Below are positions 21,750 through 32,870 of a stretch of 64,000 nt of DNA, one piece after another. Made by a program: the position numbers and the translations under genes. Every line of letters begins with the position of its first letter. Position 1 is the first letter of the stretch. The DNA comes from Allomyces arbusculus (lineage: Eukaryota; Blastocladiomycota; Blastocladiomycetes; Blastocladiales; Blastocladiaceae): assembly GCA_027604705.1 (NCBI GenBank), contig JADHYV010000074.1, positions 30,743 to 94,742 of the forward strand, written 5' to 3'. Below the pieces are notes generated by a model, which saw only the letters and a list, made by a program, of their open reading frames with translations, was not told where the DNA came from and did no database searches.

Positions 21750-21870
21750 CTCCACCACCCAGCTAGTTTGGGAAAAGTTACAGCCCGCGACCGGCACGTG
21801 CCGGGTGATTGCAAAGGAAGCAGCAACGAAGGCAGCGAGTGTGGAAAATGTGATGCAGTCTGGTTTTGCG
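21750..21870 (+). pseudogene. Third GDSL-lipase relic (C-terminal block)
   Basis: About 100 bases on the plus strand read LVWEKLQPATGTCRVIAKEAA, clearly related to the lipase C-terminus (VYWDTFHPATGTHRVIAQEAA) including the following GTGGAAAATGTGATG. The catalytic Asp and His are both replaced (Glu and Gln), and no upstream lipase blocks are found. It is more diverged than the two duplicate arms, so it predates them. It lies about 250 bases left of the right arm. Confidence 0.55.
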
Positions 21871-22114
21871 AAAAGACACCTCCAAGTTTGTAACACTTAC
21901 CAAGTTATGGATGGCAAAATAGCCCCAATCATAATTCTGCGACGATGAAATTGCATTGCCATGATGAAGAGTGTGTGCTACAATGAATGTAAGTAAATGA
22001 GCGGAGCCACTAACTGCTGACATGAGAGGGCAGTGTTAGTATGGGAAGCAAAATGATTCGTCGCAGATTGGCCCTTGAGCATGGTAAAGCATGCTTGTAG
22101 GCCGACGGCGAGTG

Positions 22115-24250
22115 CTCAAACTTGATCCATTGCAGTGACCGGCCATGGTCGTGTCTTTGTTCCTTTACGAGCACGTTATATGCTCTGGAACATGCTGGGC
22201 TTCAGCTCCTGTCACAGGCGCAATGGATTCCCGCAATAGAGCCATAAACCATGGCAATAACAACCAGGTCATGCATTATTGCCCATCACTTGCGCTTCTT
22301 CGCGGCACCAGCACTGTCACAGCATCCAACTCAGGCATCTCACCCACAACGCGCATCAGCTCCATCATCCCCCTCACGCCGCGCGCAATATTCTCGGCCT
22401 GAAGACGCTTTTTCACGCCATAAAGCCCGGTCAAAGAAGAACGACGTCCGGTAAATGTGCTGTGCAAGCGTCGGAACGTGCCTGTGTCAGTAGTGCTCGA
22501 ATGTATGGTTGGCGCCACCACCACACGGCCGAACGCCGGCCCCTGAGCGGTGCGGTGCATGCGGTACATGCCGTGCAAGACGCGCATGAGCGCCGAATAG
22601 TAGGGGTCGGTCTTGACCGTGGTCGAGATGGGCAACGGGTCGGCCGTGGTTTTACCATATTGCATGAAAGTGAGCTGGGGAGACGCGCACGACTATCTCG
22701 CGACACCATCGATGATTGAGGCGATCGTCTCGCCCGCGACGATGCGCACGTCCATGTTGGCCGTGGCTATTGAGAGGGCGGGAGAAAAGGATGGAGCCGC
22801 GTCAGGACGGGAGATTGCCGATCGAACCTCATGGAAGCGAAAGAGGTTCGTTCATCCCAGTGTCGGGGATGGCGTTGACTTTGGGGCTGCCCTCGAGCAT
22901 CGTGAACGCGATCGTCGTCTGCATTGTTGCGATGCATCTGATTCGGCCAACAAAAAAACCGCGAGGTAGAGGCACCATCATCGGTCAAATCATGGGGCCG
23001 AAACAACGGTTTGATCACTTACCGCAGGCTCTTGGTGTTCATGGTCTGCGGCACGTTTGCCACGGCCTTGCGGAACATCGACGGGTTGTTGTTGATCAGG
23101 AACCGTTGCATGGGCGGCTGCGGCGGAAAGAGAAACCGCGCCATCTACCGGGACCCCGCGTCGAAAATGGCGCGCTCGCGCTCTACAATGGCCGTGATCC
23201 CCCTGGCGAGCACGACCACCGGGTCGTCTGGCGACGGCTTCCCCGCGTGACTCAAGCCATCGTTCTTGCGGTGCGCCATCATCTTGAGCGTCAGCAGCCC
23301 TTTCTCGGCAACCGCGACGAGCGCAATCCGGGTCAGGTCGGAGTCAAGACAACCAACGTCAGCTTGTACGGCCCTGCTCTGCCCGCGGCCATGGCAGCTG
23401 GGGCCAGTGCACAGTGGACGAGCAGAGTTGGTGGTGCCGAGGACATTCTGGATTCGGATATAAAGAGGAATGCGGAGCCGAGCGGAGGCACGCGTCACCA
23501 TGGTGTACTGATCAAAAGCAGACCTTTCTGGGGCCAACGCTGCCGGCATCTATCTGTTCTGATCTTAGAGTAACCTAAGGCTCGGTCCACCTGCGAGAGA
23601 GCGAGAGAAGAATGGAGGGAGTCGATAGACGTGAAACTGGCGGAAATGCAAAAAATGGCGGGTTCCCGTGAATGCCCCGGGTATCAGCTGCTGTTCGCAA
23701 GACACAACGCCAAAACATGGATCATATGACGGTCCACAACAACACCACTCATCACATTTCCACGCCCACCGCCATGGCCGCCTCCTGCGCAATCACGCGG
23801 TGCGTGCCCGTCGCCGGATGGAACGTGTCCCAGTACACATGCATTTCAGGGTCCTTGCACATTTCAAATTGGGCCGACAGGCACGACGTGCCCTGCGTCC
23901 CGCTCGGGAACCCGTACGCTGCCGGACTGGCCAGGATATCGGGCATGATGTGCGCCGTCGGGACGAACGTGACGCGCCCTTGTCCGGCGTCGTACTCTAG
24001 CACGCGCGCGGAGAGAATCGTGTTGAAGTTGTCGCTGGCCGTCTGAAAGGCTTCGTGGACGGCGGCCGGGTAAGGGGTCAGGAACGGCGCGGCGCCGAGG
24101 TTGCGCATGCCGAAAACGAGGATGCGCGGCGCGGGCGTGCCCGCGGCGGTGGTGTGCAAAGCGTCGATGGTTTGCAGAGCGCGGATCAGGTTGCCGACAA
24201 CGGCGTTGAGCGGGACTTGAGTCTTGGAGAAAATGATGTCGTTGCCTGCA
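22115..24250 (-). repeat. Right arm of the inverted segmental duplication
   Basis: This is the reverse-complement counterpart of 340-3545. It is shorter because the segment matching left-arm bases about 1204-2261 is deleted; the junction lies near 23385, where the GCCATGGCCGCG sequence meets CAAGCTGACGTTGG. Its outer edge falls inside the lipase intron at about 24250. Confidence 0.85.
22276..23390 (-). pseudogene. Broken M20 peptidase copy
   Basis: This is the counterpart of the intact CPS1-like gene in the left arm. The start codon and first 289 codons are deleted, including the zinc ligands His185, Asp221 and Glu255/256. The remainder keeps readable fragments of exon 1 (QKGLLTLKMMAHR-like), both introns and exon 3, but carries indels and frame changes (GTTDTRHF has become TTDTGTFRR). 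It cannot make a functional peptidase. Confidence 0.85.
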
Positions 24251-24842
24251 CGCGCCGAGAATGAGTGAGCATGCGTCATGCAAATAGAAGAAGGCAGCGC
24301 GTTGAACAGAAGAGAATAAATGGAAACGCACCACCAAACCACACTGTGTAGAGCGTGCGGCCCTGAACCGACAACGTGCCCTGCTCCAACTCCTGCTGGA
24401 ACGTGCGCAACTGGTCGTTCAAGTCGGGCACAAGAAACTCGCTTTTGGCGCCCGTGTACCCGGGTACGAGCGCGTTGTCGGTGGTCGCACTGCCGTAGGC
24501 GTAGTTGCGCAGAACCGATGCCGATTCGGACACGACGGCGCGAGTGAAGTACTCAATCCACATGGGCCCGTTGGAGAAGCGGCCACTGTCGTAGAGTGGC
24601 GGTGGGAGCGGCCACGTGTGCTGGGAGAGTTCCCAGACGTTGCTCGTGTCGGTCAACGAGTCGCCAAAGGCGATCACGCGGTCGAACGGGCGGTCGGTCG
24701 TCGTCGTGAACTGCTCGTGCTCGGCATGGTGGAGCACGGCGGGCGTGGCGACGGCCGCCGGGGTCGTGGCAAGGAGGATCGTGCAAAGTACGGCCGCGGC
24801 GAGCAGCAGAGCGGCTTTGGGGGTCATGGCAAGTTTGAGCAT
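23752..24842 (-). CDS. Secreted GDSL (SGNH) lipase/acylhydrolase
   Basis: Two exons (24842-24332 and 24245-23752; phase 1, donor GTGCGT, acceptor GTGCAG) encode 334 residues. Residues 1-32 form a signal peptide. Block I is IAFGDSLTDTSN (nucleophile Ser62). Block III is created exactly at the splice junction, FGG^ND (Asn172, Asp173). Block V is YWDTFHPATGTHR (Asp310, His313). These are the four SGNH catalytic blocks, as in fungal and bacterial lysophospholipase/thermolabile-hemolysin-type esterases. It probably acts outside the cell or on secretory-pathway lipids. Only exon 2 lies in the duplicated segment, so this is the ancestral location and the left copy is derived. An in-frame ATG five codons in would shorten the signal peptide slightly. 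Confidence 0.88.
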
Positions 24843-25438
24843 CGTCGCCAGCGGGGAAAGGGGGTCGCCAGCAGGTACAAGGGGTCGCCAAGCGGGTCGG
24901 TAGAGTCGTCGGCACTTGCGCGTCAAGCAAGACAGCTGCAAGAAAGCAGGGCGGTGGAGAGCGAGCGTTTCCGGGCCATGGTCGCGCCTGCAGGCCCTGG
25001 TCGTGTCGTGGTGGGTGTCATGGGCATGGAAGCAAATGAAGTGTGGAAGCATGCGAGAAAATGGAAGCGCAAAGCGCTGATCGGCGGCCGTGTTGAGCGT
25101 GCGGTGAGCGTGCGGTGTAGAGACACACCGCCACCACGTCAGACCACCCGCCAGGCTTCCGTCGGCCGATCTGCTTGGCCGATCACCTCCCTCGCCAAGC
25201 TCACCACATCATCCGACTGGCAAACAAGCGCTCCAACCCGGTCGCGAGCCCGCAGCAGCCTCCATCCATTCTCTCGCCGCTGATCAACGACACGAAGAGC
25301 GCCCTCAGCCGTGTTCTGCAAGCACTCGACCCACGCAATCGCGGGCCGGCACTGGCCCTCATCCTGCCAAGTCGTCGGCACTTGCCCATACCTGCCAGCC
25401 AAGATTTCGATCTTTTGGACCAACAATCCGGCACCAGC
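24843..25438. other. Divergent region between the lipase and ADCK1-like genes
   Basis: No separate gene. It contains a short tandem near-repeat GGGGTCGCCA…AAGGGGTCGCCA at about 24860-24893. The plus frame of the kinase gene is open back to 25175, so an N-terminal extension of up to 88 residues is possible. Confidence 0.4.
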
Positions 25439-27582
25439 ATGTTCGCCAGGGCACTGCGCCGGACCGCCGTTGCCTCGTCGGCGCTCTTTGCCGGATCCGT
25501 AGCGGGCTCGCTCTACCTGTCGCCCGAAAAGGACCCGCTCTTCCTCGCCAAGGCTACGTCGCGGTCGCTGCGCACCGTCACGACGGGCGTTGCCGTCGTT
25601 GCCGACTACGAATGGTCGCTGCGGTCGTCCGTGACCGAGGGCATATCGCGCGACGAGTATGCGGCACTCAAGTCGGAAATCCACTTGCGGTGCGCACAAC
25701 GCATGCTTCGCGCGATCCAGAAAAACGGCGGGGTCTACGTGAAGCTTGGGCAGCACGTCTCGGCACTCGAGTACCTCCTGCCGGCCGAATACGTCGAGAC
25801 AATGCGCGTGCTCCAGGACCAGTGCCCGCCGTCGTCGCTCGAGGATATCAACAAGCTGTTTGAGACGGATCTCGGCGTGCCGATGAATGACGTGTTTGCC
25901 TCGTTTGATGAGGAGCCGATTGGCGTTGCGTCGATTGCGCAGGTGCACCGCGCTCGGCTTCGGGACGGTCGCGACGTGGCCGTCAAGATCCAGCACCCGG
26001 ATATTCGCACGTTCTCGATGCTCGATATTGAGCTCACGGCTGGGTTTGTTAAAATGGTCAAGCGGCTGTTTCCTGACTTCGAATTCGGGTGGCTCGCCGA
26101 CGAAATGCGTGACAACTTGCCGTGCGAGCTTGAGTACGTTCATTCGACGCTTTGATGATGTTTCTGGTGCGGGGCGGGCCGAGAGCTGACAGTCGCGCAC
26201 AGCTTCAACTACGAGGCTAAGAACGCTGAAATTGTTGAGAGCAACTTCCGCGGGTCGGATCGATTGGTCGCGGTCCCGAAAGTATACTGGGTCAAGCCGC
26301 GATTGATGTGCATGGAGTGTATGTCGGCATCTCCCGGTCTTTTCCTGTAATCTTGGGCGTCAATGTTTCTGGATCTCACCCCGGCCTCCCTGTTTCGTAG
26401 TTGTCGAGGGCAAGCGCATCGACGATCTCGACTATATGCGGCAGCACCAAATCGACCCGAGCCAGGTCGCGGTCGAGCTCAACCGCATCTTCTCGGAAAT
26501 GATCTTTTATCACGGCTTTTGTGCGTCCTTCTTGCTTGCCCTCGACCGGCCACATCCTGTCCACTCATTTCTATCGTTCGACCTAGTGCATTCCGACCCG
26601 CATCCGGGTAACCTCATGATCCAACCGCAGCCGGTCAAGTCGCCCGTGCTCCCGATTTTCCGGCTGTTCCAGCTGCCGCGCAACTTCAAGATCATTTTGC
26701 TCGACCACGGTTCGCCCATTTCACCGGTTCATTTTTTATCACCGAGCGCGAGCCCCTGACCGCTGCGGTTATTTTCGAACAGGCCTGTACCGCACGCTCG
26801 ACAAGCAATTCTGCCACAACTATGCGTGGCTCTGGGAGTCGCTGATTCGCGGCGACGAGGACAAGATTCGGTACTGGAGCAAGCAAATCGCGCAAGTCGA
26901 CACGTACGAGCTGTTTGCGTGCATGATCACTGGTACGCTGGCGGGGGGGGCCGCCCCCCCCCCCCCCCCACACCCCCACACCCCCCCCGCCCCCCGACCA
27001 GGCGGAACAAGGCGCAGAAGGAAGAGGCANNNNNNNNNNTTTGGTTTTGGTTTTTCGGGGGGTATTTGTAAATTTTTGGTTATTGTTCAATCAAATCGGG
27101 CAAATATTCACTTACGATCTTTTTTCGTTCATTTTCACTTGTTAGCTCACCCCCCCCCCCCCCCCCCCCCACTCACTTTCCCCACCTCCCCGTCGCAACA
27201 ACCAGAAACTGATATCCTTCACCGTCATTAAGGCCGGAACTGGGATACGATCACGTCCGGCGGCGTCAAGACCGATCGGCACACGTCGGAGCTCGACGAG
27301 GTCACGTCCTCGGCCGCATTCTACTTCAAGGAAATCTCGTCGGTGCTCGCACAAGTCCCGCGCCCGCTGTTGCTCGTGTTCAAGACCAATGACCTGTTGC
27401 GCAGTGTCGCGCGGTCTTTGCAGTTGAGCGAGTGGGCGAGCGTAAGCGTCATGAGCATGTACGTGCTGGAAAAGTGCGCGTTGTCGGGCGATGTCGAGGG
27501 AATAAGCGAGTGGGCGCGGTTTGTGCTCGAGAGGGTCCTGGCAAGAGTCGCAGTGTGGCTGTATGAACATAATTGGCTGTAA
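25439..27582 (+). CDS. ABC1/ADCK1-family atypical kinase (mitochondrial, Mcp2/Cqd2-like)
   Basis: Six exons (25439-26133, 26203-26318, 26401-26520, 26587-26709, 26783-26932, 27233-27582; phases 2, 1, 1, 1, 1) give 517 residues. A basic leader and a hydrophobic stretch (AVASSALFAGSVAGSLYL) suggest an inner mitochondrial membrane protein. UbiB/ABC1 hallmarks follow in order: KxGQ motif YVKLGQHVSALEYLLP, Ala-rich loop GVASIAQVHRA, ATP-site Lys in VAVKIQHPDI, ELD^FNYEAKNAE across the first splice, catalytic loop HSDPHPGN and metal motif LLDHG. Family members influence coenzyme Q distribution and mitochondrial lipid homeostasis. The last intron (26933-27232) holds long poly-C tracts and the 10-N gap, so its length is unknown, but the junction TG^RNWD fits the family. 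The start at 25439 precedes the leader. Confidence 0.88.
26943..27170. repeat. Poly-C/poly-G tracts and assembly gap inside an intron
   Basis: Near-pure C runs at about 26953-26995 and 27150-27170 flank ten N bases (27030-27039). All lie in the last intron of the ADCK1-like gene. The assembly break is most simply explained by the homopolymers. Confidence 0.85.
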
Positions 27583-28125
27583 ACGAGAAGCGAAAAGTGT
27601 ATGTATTACAGAACCGCTCTTAGGCAGCGGGTATTTAGGTAGAGCCGGGGGCAGTGGAGGGGAATAGATTTATGTTGTGGAGCTGGCACGCTTCCTCATG
27701 GAATGCCGCTTCAGAAACGGGAGCGTGGTCGGCCAGGATTGGGCCAACGGTTAGCAGCACGGCCAATGGAATTTTGAAATAATAGGGAGAATTGGAATGA
27801 TCAAATGAACTTCGTCGCAAACGAGAAAAATTCAGAAGCCGTCGTGATAGTGCATGCAGCGTGCACGCCGATGAGCAGAAGTGCCCTTGTGTGCCGGCCG
27901 GTTGACGTTCAGTTACCGCTGTCCCGTACTCAACATGGGTGGAGAAGCACTATTGAAATTTGTTGCCTGAATCATCAATCCCAGTGACTCGCTCGACTCC
28001 GTCCCTTGCTTCAAAGCTACGACCGTTCCCCATCTGCCCTGTTCTCAATCCAGTTCCAACAATTGCAAACTCCCTACTGGCGTTCCATCTCGCAGTTCAC
28101 ACACCGCCATCACGCCGCGATCACC
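27583..28125. other. Intergenic stretch
   Basis: No gene is recognised. A 61-residue frame on the minus strand (27635-27820) has no support. Confidence 0.4.
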
Positions 28126-28470
28126 ATGGGCCGACGCTGCTGGAACTGCAAGCACTCGTTGTCATCCGAGGACGACGATGACGATTCGGCCAGCGACTAC
28201 GGCACCGACGGCGGCAAAAACGACAGTTTCCGCGAGGACGGCACCGACGTCAATCCGATGACCACGACGACCCTATATACCTTGACGGCGTGGCCGAACC
28301 ACGTCCGCTCCAGACAAGCCTGCCCTGTCCGCGCTGTTGAATCGTCACATTGCTTCATTGTCGTGCCTGCACTATGCATGCCCGGCCTGTTATGCTTTGT
28401 CTGTTCGGGTCCTCCGGTCATGGTGTTGCAGTTGCAGACAGGTGACCGCGAGCGATTCCATGTCATCTGA
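28126..28470 (+). CDS. Small acidic Cys-containing hypothetical protein
   Basis: An ATG opens 114 codons beginning MGRRCWNC, followed by a strongly acidic Asp/Ser stretch (SSEDDDDDSASDYGTD). The second half is less protein-like (Cys/Val-rich) and may contain a missed intron or be read-through past the true end. No family is recognised. Its style resembles the small gene facing it on the other strand at 28692-29015. Confidence 0.35.
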   Translation: MGRRCWNCKHSLSSEDDDDDSASDYGTDGGKNDSFREDGTDVNPMTTTTLYTLTAWPNHVRSRQACPVRAVESSHCFIVVPALCMPGLLCFVCSGPPVMVLQLQTGDRERFHVI

Positions 28471-28691
28471 ACCATGAGGGACCGACCGTGCAAGCGAAAT
28501 AGAATTGAGGACTGTCAGGGGCGGCCATCACATGTCGCACGCGTCACTTTGCGAGACCATTCACCCCACTTCCTTGTTAATCCCCGACAAATTTGGCATA
28601 TTTAGCATAATAATATTATGCTCTTTCCGATGCACGGAACAAATTTCGCATTTTGCCTCGTCAGGACCCGACCGACTTCAACCCGCGATTT

Positions 28692-29015
28692 CTAAAAAAA
28701 TGACCGCATTTCGCGCTTTTGTGAATCGTGCACCAGAGAGAACATAACTCCTTTATCCTCGCCTGGTTGCGGCTTGCCGTGGGCTTGCCGAAGCGTCCGG
28801 CCCTGTGCGAGCAGAGGCCATGCATGGTACGGGTTCCCAGACCCGTCGACCGAGTCCCAGTCAATGTCCGAGTGGTGCACATGGTCTTCGTCTTCGGAAG
28901 GTTCGCCGTGGCAGATCACGACTTTTGTGGAGTCGTGGTCGGCGACGGCCCAAGAGCTGGACTCGCGGTCGTTGTCGCTGCCGTCGGCTTCACTGTCGCT
29001 GTTGAACGGGTCCAT
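28692..29015 (-). CDS. Small acidic hypothetical protein
   Basis: 107 residues from ATG 29015 to TAG. The N-terminal half is acidic and Ser-rich (MDPFNSDSEADGSDND …), with a SEDEDHVHHSDIDWDS segment. The C-terminal half is basic (LRQAHGKPQPGEDKG). GC3 and codon choice match the neighbouring genes. The frame is open further upstream and reads Cys-rich (HCSCGC) just before the ATG, so an additional upstream exon is possible. Function unknown. Confidence 0.4.
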   Translation of the reverse strand: MDPFNSDSEADGSDNDRESSSWAVADHDSTKVVICHGEPSEDEDHVHHSDIDWDSVDGSGNPYHAWPLLAQGRTLRQAHGKPQPGEDKGVMFSLVHDSQKREMRSFF

Positions 29016-29246
29016 GCAGCCGCAGGAACAATGGGACAGGGTTGCAGCGGGTTGGTTGAAGGGCACGGGAGGGAGAGACTCATGAATCTTTGTTCGATAG
29101 ACGGGACGCAACGGTCTGGCAGGTGGCCACGTCATGGTCTCTGGGTGGCCCGCCGACCGGCTGATCGGTGCGGCCATCACCCGTCCCACCTCCGCCGCCG
29201 CGAACGACCAACGCCCGTCGCTCTCCTCGCACCAACGCAGTCCGCC

Positions 29247-29278
<32 letters not shown>

Positions 29279-29454
29279 AACGGCGAGCACTGCGCGCACG
29301 ACGACGCCGAGGCAAAGCACGACCGCGACGCCCGCGCTCACGCCGACAACCTTGCAGACACCGCGTAACTGTCAGGCTCCTGCACCAGCACCGCCCGCAC
29401 CTGATCGCACGCGCCAGCACGCCACCAGCCGAACGCAACGCCGCGCCCTTCCCG
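29016..29454. other. Divergent region with a (GAC)n trinucleotide repeat
   Basis: It lies between the small minus-strand gene and the oxygenase-like gene. A GAC trinucleotide repeat of about ten units is at 29248-29279. The plus frame of the downstream gene is open from 29134, but this stretch encodes Arg/Thr/Pro runs without domain character, so ATG 29455 was preferred as the start. Confidence 0.45.
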
Positions 29455-32400
29455 ATGCCGCGCAAGAGCGGGTGGGGCTGGGTGCCCATCGACGCCGACG
29501 GCCACGAGAGCGACTCGGCGCCACCGCGCGACAATGACATCTACGACAAGTCGCGCTACAACGGCCCGGCGCCCACAAACCCGCAGACGCCGCTCGCCGA
29601 CATGCTCGCCCTCGTCAAGGAGTCGCTCGTCGACGACGACCGCGCGTTTGCCGTGCGCAACATGCGGGACACGCTGCCCGTCGTGCCCAGCATCACCATC
29701 AATGGCCGGACGGTGACGCTGCCGATCTCGACTGAGGCCGTGGCGGCACAGATTGTCGCGGCCGCGACGCGCAAGGTCGACCCGCCCGGTAGTTTAGCGT
29801 TTGAAGTGGACGCGGATCATGTCGGCGTCCCGCAACAGGACCAGTGGGAGTTCAAGCTCGCCGACGCGGCGCGCCATGCCGCACGTATCGTCGGGTACGG
29901 GACCGTGCCACTGACCATGCAGCTGTTGCACCTACTCATGATCCTGCCTGGCGGGCGCGTCGTCCGCGCGCCTGCCACGCCGCACAACGCGCGCCATTTC
30001 TTGACCGCGGTCGTGCCGCTGCCCTCGACGTGCGTCGGCGGCCAGCTGGTCGTCACGCACGACGCGAATTCCGCGCCGATCACGTTCGACCTGACGGCGA
30101 CGACTGATTTGATGGCCGGGACCCCCTACATCGTCTACCGCAGTACGGGCGCCAATATCACGCGCGAGTACTTGCCCGTGACCTCGGGTTACCGCATCGT
30201 CCTCGAGTACGCGCTGCTGTGGCCGCAGCAGCGCGGGCCGCCGCCGAAGGGTGACTCACTGATCCCGGCGATCACTACCGCCGTCGTGCAACAACTCGCT
30301 GCGCTGCACAGCCGCGGCCGCACGTTCCACTACCTCCTGTCCACGAGATCGGCGCCGCCCGGTGCCGCGCTCACCGCCAAGAAGTACGGCGAGCCCAACA
30401 TGCCGACGCCTGCCATGGCCGCGACTTACCTGCACGGTACCGACAAGGCGCGAGTCGAGATGCTGTATGCGGCCAACCAGACGCTACCAGCGAACGCGCG
30501 GTACTTGTTCTTCTTTGCGCGCATCACGCGCCACGCGACGCACTCGGTCGTCGACCGGCAGTACACGCTTGGCCCGACCTGCGAGACCGACACTTGGTCG
30601 ACTTACGATGGTGCCGACCGGCTGGCCAATGACCCAACCGCGTCCACCTACCACGTGTCCATGGATACTGCCCTCAACCCGGACCGCAAGTGGTCGCACC
30701 AGCTGTGGGCCGGCCGCCACCGCACGCACCAGGCCGGGACCGTCAAGAACCGGCGCACCGTGCTCACGATTTACCGCCGGTATTGACTTGTTGCGGTGCC
30801 GAATACGAAACTCGTGCGGTTCCTGTTCACGCATGTCGGCGCGAGCTCGGCGCAAACGTGGTTGTTTGCAAGGCCGTGCAATGACCGGGCATGGTACGCC
30901 GAGATCTTGCGCGGGATCAAGCTGGTTGCAAAGAAACTGCCGCCGCACGAGGGCGCCGCGAAATTGATTGATGTGGCAGCCGGGTTCGGGAACACGGATG
31001 CGGTGCTCTCGGTCTTTGCGGGGGTGCCCGACTTGGTCGCGCAAAAGCCGTCCGTTGTAGCGGCGCTGATGGCGTCTGACGCGGTCTGGCCGGCGGTGCG
31101 CGACTTCGTGCTCGCCCAACTCCGTGCGCTGAGACCGGCGGAGACGCAGCTCGCCGCGATCGCGCACGTCATGGCCGCCCTACTCGACCGCGGCGTGCCG
31201 GACCACAAGTGTGTGTTTCTCCGCGACTGGGCGGCTGACGGGATCCACCTCGTGCCGACCTCGACTATGGTCCAGCCCCTCGCCGCACCCGTCGCCGCCG
31301 TGATGGCGGCCCTTGCGCGCGCCAATGACACGGACCGCGTGCGTCGCGTCCTGCGGTCGGCCGCCGTCGACGCGATTCTGCGGGCCGGCATCGACGTCGT
31401 CTCCGCCGTCCTCACGTCGTCGCCGACCGTCTGGGCGCATGTAAGGGACGAAGTGGTCGCGCATCTCGACGCGGTCCCAGCCGCCGCGCGGGTCGGCGTA
31501 TGTGTTGCAGCCGTGACCGCGGCACGCGCGCGCGGGGTCGACGAGTCCGAGTGGGCGGCGGTATTGGACCGCGCGCTCGCCGACCTGCCCCCGCTCGCGT
31601 CCCCCGAGTTCAAGCAGGTCGCGCAGGCCCTGTGGCGGCTCATTCTCGCCCGGTCCGAGTCGCCCATGTGAGCCGCGTACCTCGTGGGCGAGTACGCGCG
31701 GCAAGGTACGGCGGACGCGGATAAGGCCGCGGTGATCCCGCTCGTCACGCCCCACCTGCCCGAGACGACACGCGCCGCGCTCGCCCCGCTCGCGCGCGCG
31801 CGGTGCCTGCAATTCAAGTCGGTCGCGGACGCCCCGCTGCCTGCGAAATCGTGGGCGATCCAGGGCGCGCGGTTCCCGACGAACTTGGCGATCCAGGCGT
31901 TTTTACGGTCGAACGACAAGGAGATTACCGTGTCGGGCGATGTTTCCGGGATCGCTGCGGCGCGGGCTGTGGCGGAACAGGTGAGTAAGTACCGCAAGGG
32001 GGTCGAGACCAGGGCGCATGGCACGGGGAAGAAATCCGCGGTGACGATCACGAAGCTGAATGCCGAATTTGATGAGGGGGCCAAGCGGAAGCGCGAGGCG
32101 GCCGAGGAGGTGAGCAGGTTGGAGGGGGTGTTTGGTGCGGAAGTCGGGGGAGCGGAGGTGGTGGAGGTGCCGCGCGAGGTTGAAGAGGCGAAGAAGGTCG
32201 TGGCCGAGGAGCGGGCCAAGAATTTCGAAGTTTATGCGGCGGAACGCACCAAGGTTGTCGAGACGGAGCGCGCCGCGGCCGAGGCGAGGCGGGGCCGCGA
32301 ACCAAGTGCGCGTGACGGAGGTGACCGGGGTCGCGACGTCCGTGATGCCGCCCGCGCCCGCGATTGCCGCCCCTGTGTCTGTGGCCGCCCCCGTCGTCGC

Positions 32401-32838
32401 GGCACCTGCAATCCCGGCGGTGGCACCAGCACCGGCCGCAGCTGCGCGTCCCGCGACCGTCACCGCCCCTCCCACCGTCAAGCTCCCCGCGCCAGCACCC
32501 GTCCCCGTCTCCGCTGCCGCACCGAGCATCATGACCCCGGCCACCACCACCGCCGCGGCCGCAGCGCACCCGCGCGTCATTTCCCCGCCCGCGATCCCGG
32601 CCTCGCTCATGACTCCGGCTGCCGCGACGACCGCGGCGCCCATGCTGTGGGCCGCGCACTACCCGCCGTGGTTCCCACAAATGTACGTCCCGCCCGCGCA
32701 CCCAGCGGCGGCCGCGCAGTACATGCAGGCCGCTCCGATGGATTCGGCGGCCGCGCACCAGTTGGCGATGCAGTACGCGGTTATGTCCGGTGACGTGTAT
32801 GCGGTGCATGGCGGCGGATTGGCGCCAGGGCAGGGTGG

Positions 32839-32870
<32 letters not shown>

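Noticed and set aside
21529-21948. 139-residue plus-strand frame as a real gene
   Set aside because: Only its C-terminal part resembles the lipase; the rest has no domain and no upstream catalytic blocks, so only the relic is reported.
22716-23573. 285-residue plus-strand frame across the broken peptidase
   Set aside because: It is antisense to the decayed M20 copy, and fragments of the same frame occur antisense to the intact copy (1936-2871).
19929-29279. (GAC)n and (GCC)n trinucleotide arrays as possible CRISPR or regulatory arrays
   Set aside because: Pure microsatellites without spacers; most fall in low-complexity coding sequence.
30784-31671. Reassignment of TGA to tryptophan as a genetic code change
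   Set aside because: Several confidently modelled genes in the window (peptidase, PPR-like, FAD fusion, paraoxonase-like) end at TGA, so the code is standard; a locus-specific explanation is needed.
30784-31671. Selenocysteine at the two TGA codons
   Set aside because: No selenoprotein-like redox context around either codon, and no evidence of a SECIS-like element downstream.
30771-32219. 482-residue minus-strand frame opposite the interrupted oxygenase-like gene
   Set aside because: Ser/Ala/Thr/Arg-rich low-complexity composition typical of the antisense strand here; its existence does not explain the domain blocks on the plus strand.
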